A DNA stretch of 64,000 nt from contig JBKECO010000014.1 in assembly GCA_047974745.1 (NCBI GenBank), positions 1 through 64,000 on the forward strand. The letters run 5' to 3'. The position numbers were made by a program, and so were the translations under genes. Below the pieces are notes generated by a model that saw only the letters and a list, made by a program, of their open reading frames with translations, was not told the DNA's origin and did no database searches. Below are positions 63,215 through 64,000 of this stretch, piece after piece; within the stretch, counting starts at the first letter, position 1; each line of letters opens with the position of its first letter. Origin of the DNA: JBKECO01 sp047974745 (GTDB taxonomy: Bacteria; Bacillota; Clostridia; Lachnospirales; Lachnospiraceae).

Positions 63215-64000
63215 ATGTGGGCTTATACAAGTGTATTTTATCAGATCTATCCCCTCAGTATCACCGGTGCACCTTTTAGAAATGATGGTGTGGAACGACA
63301 CTCCATACTGCATCTAAAAGAGTGGCTCCCGCACATCCATTCACTTGGTTGTGATGCTCTTTATTTTTCACCAGTCTTCGAATCTGACAGTCATGGATAT
63401 GATACCAGAGATTATCGTAAAATCGATGTCAGACTGGGAACAAATGATGACTTTGCACAGGTGTGTCAGGAAGCAAAGAAACAGGGCTTTAAGATCATTC
63501 TGGACGGGGTCTTTCATCATGTAGGCAGAGGCAATTTCGCATTTATTGATGTCTTGCAGAACAGGGAGAACTCAAAATATCTCCACTGGTTCCACATCGA
63601 CTTAAATGGTAACTCGAATTACAATGACGGACTGTGGTACGAGGGATGGGAAGGGCATTATGAACTCGTGAAACTAAATCTGCAGAATGAAGATGTCATA
63701 CAATATCTATTGGACTCAGTCGGATGCTGGATCGACTGGTGGGACATCGATGGTTTAAGGCTGGATGTTGCCTATTGTCTGGATGAATCCTTTTTGCGCC
63801 GCCTGCGAAATTACACGAATGAAAAAAAATCCGAATTCTTCCTATTAGGGGAGATGATCCATGGTGATTATAATCGACTTTTAAAAGACGGCCTGCTTCA
63901 CTCAGTCACGAATTATGAATGCTACAAGGGTATCTATTCTGCGCTGAATTCCATGAATCTGTTTGAGATCGTGCATTCTATGATCCGGGAATTTGGTAAT
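63215..64000 (+). CDS. Alpha-amylase family (GH13) glycosidase, 3' end outside window
   Basis: The visible 262 codons give an intracellular GH13 enzyme (no signal peptide, MWAYTSVFYQIYPLS). Catalytic regions are seen in order: ILDGVFHHVG (residues 95-104, region I), GLRLDVAYC with the nucleophile Asp184 (region II) and FLLGEM with the acid/base Glu213 (region III). Region IV lies beyond the right edge. Such enzymes act on maltodextrins or related alpha-glucosides; the short loop pattern suggests a cytoplasmic neopullulanase or maltodextrin glucosidase type, but this is not certain. AAGGAGA at 63201-63207 sets the start. Confidence 0.88.
   Translation, partial: MWAYTSVFYQIYPLSITGAPFRNDGVERHSILHLKEWLPHIHSLGCDALYFSPVFESDSHGYDTRDYRKIDVRLGTNDDFAQVCQEAKKQGFKIILDGVFHHVGRGNFAFIDVLQNRENSKYLHWFHIDLNGNSNYNDGLWYEGWEGHYELVKLNLQNEDVIQYLLDSVGCWIDWWDIDGLRLDVAYCLDESFLRRLRNYTNEKKSEFFLLGEMIHGDYNRLLKDGLLHSVTNYECYKGIYSALNSMNLFEIVHSMIREFGN

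Overview
The window looks like chromosome of a low-GC Gram-positive anaerobe of the Clostridia, probably Lachnospiraceae. Support comes from purine-rich AGGAGG ribosome sites, short-stem T-tract terminators, GPH and TRAP transporters, an anaerobic sulfatase-maturase type radical SAM protein, a molybdenum hydroxylase, and several giant sortase-anchored surface proteins. No rRNA, tRNA, CRISPR array or intact insertion sequence was seen. Nearly all genes lie on the minus strand.

Left part (1-25 kb) is mainly metabolic. A TRAP transporter (dctP-dctQ-dctM, the last cut by the window edge) sits beside a LacI-family regulator; the same AAAACGTTTT operator lies in both promoters. A 2,531-residue adhesin follows, then about 0.9 kb of mostly decayed DNA. 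Next come a GH2 glycosidase / GPH symporter / flavodoxin operon with a divergent AraC regulator, a MerR-TipAS regulator with a 19-bp-spacer promoter, a tyrosine phosphatase, a three-subunit molybdenum hydroxylase, a radical SAM maturase and a TauE/SafE permease.

Centre (25-51 kb) is a cell-surface island. A secreted DUF2334 deacetylase faces a wecB-nfrB pair (UDP-GlcNAc 2-epimerase plus a glycosyltransferase with a C-terminal MshEN c-di-GMP-type domain). Then come an AgrC-like kinase, a LytTR response regulator, a class B sortase and four more sortase-type surface proteins: one InlB-repeat protein, one giant pilin-like protein with an in-frame TGA just after its signal peptide, one VWA protein and one LRR/Cna-B protein. 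Three OmpR-type DNA-binding proteins complete the island, two being tandem paralogues with odd receivers.

Right part (51-62 kb) is a Gram-positive Pel-type exopolysaccharide operon: an SDR-PelD fusion with a degenerate GGDEF domain but an intact RxxD site, a PelE-like protein, a PelA/DUF2194-like protein, PelF and PelG. A VTC-domain protein, DUF4956 and a CotH kinase follow in overlapping frames. A small repeat-containing unknown gene and the start of a GH13 glycosidase close the window.

The main unifying observation is a set of seven 21-22-bp-spaced direct repeats (TGTTCCA on the plus strand, TGGAACA in the transcribed sense), each 28-34 nt upstream of a -10 box. They precede four of the surface-protein units, the LytTR regulator itself and both OmpR-like regulators. 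I infer a LytTR-controlled adhesin regulon placed beside two polysaccharide synthases that both look c-di-GMP-responsive.
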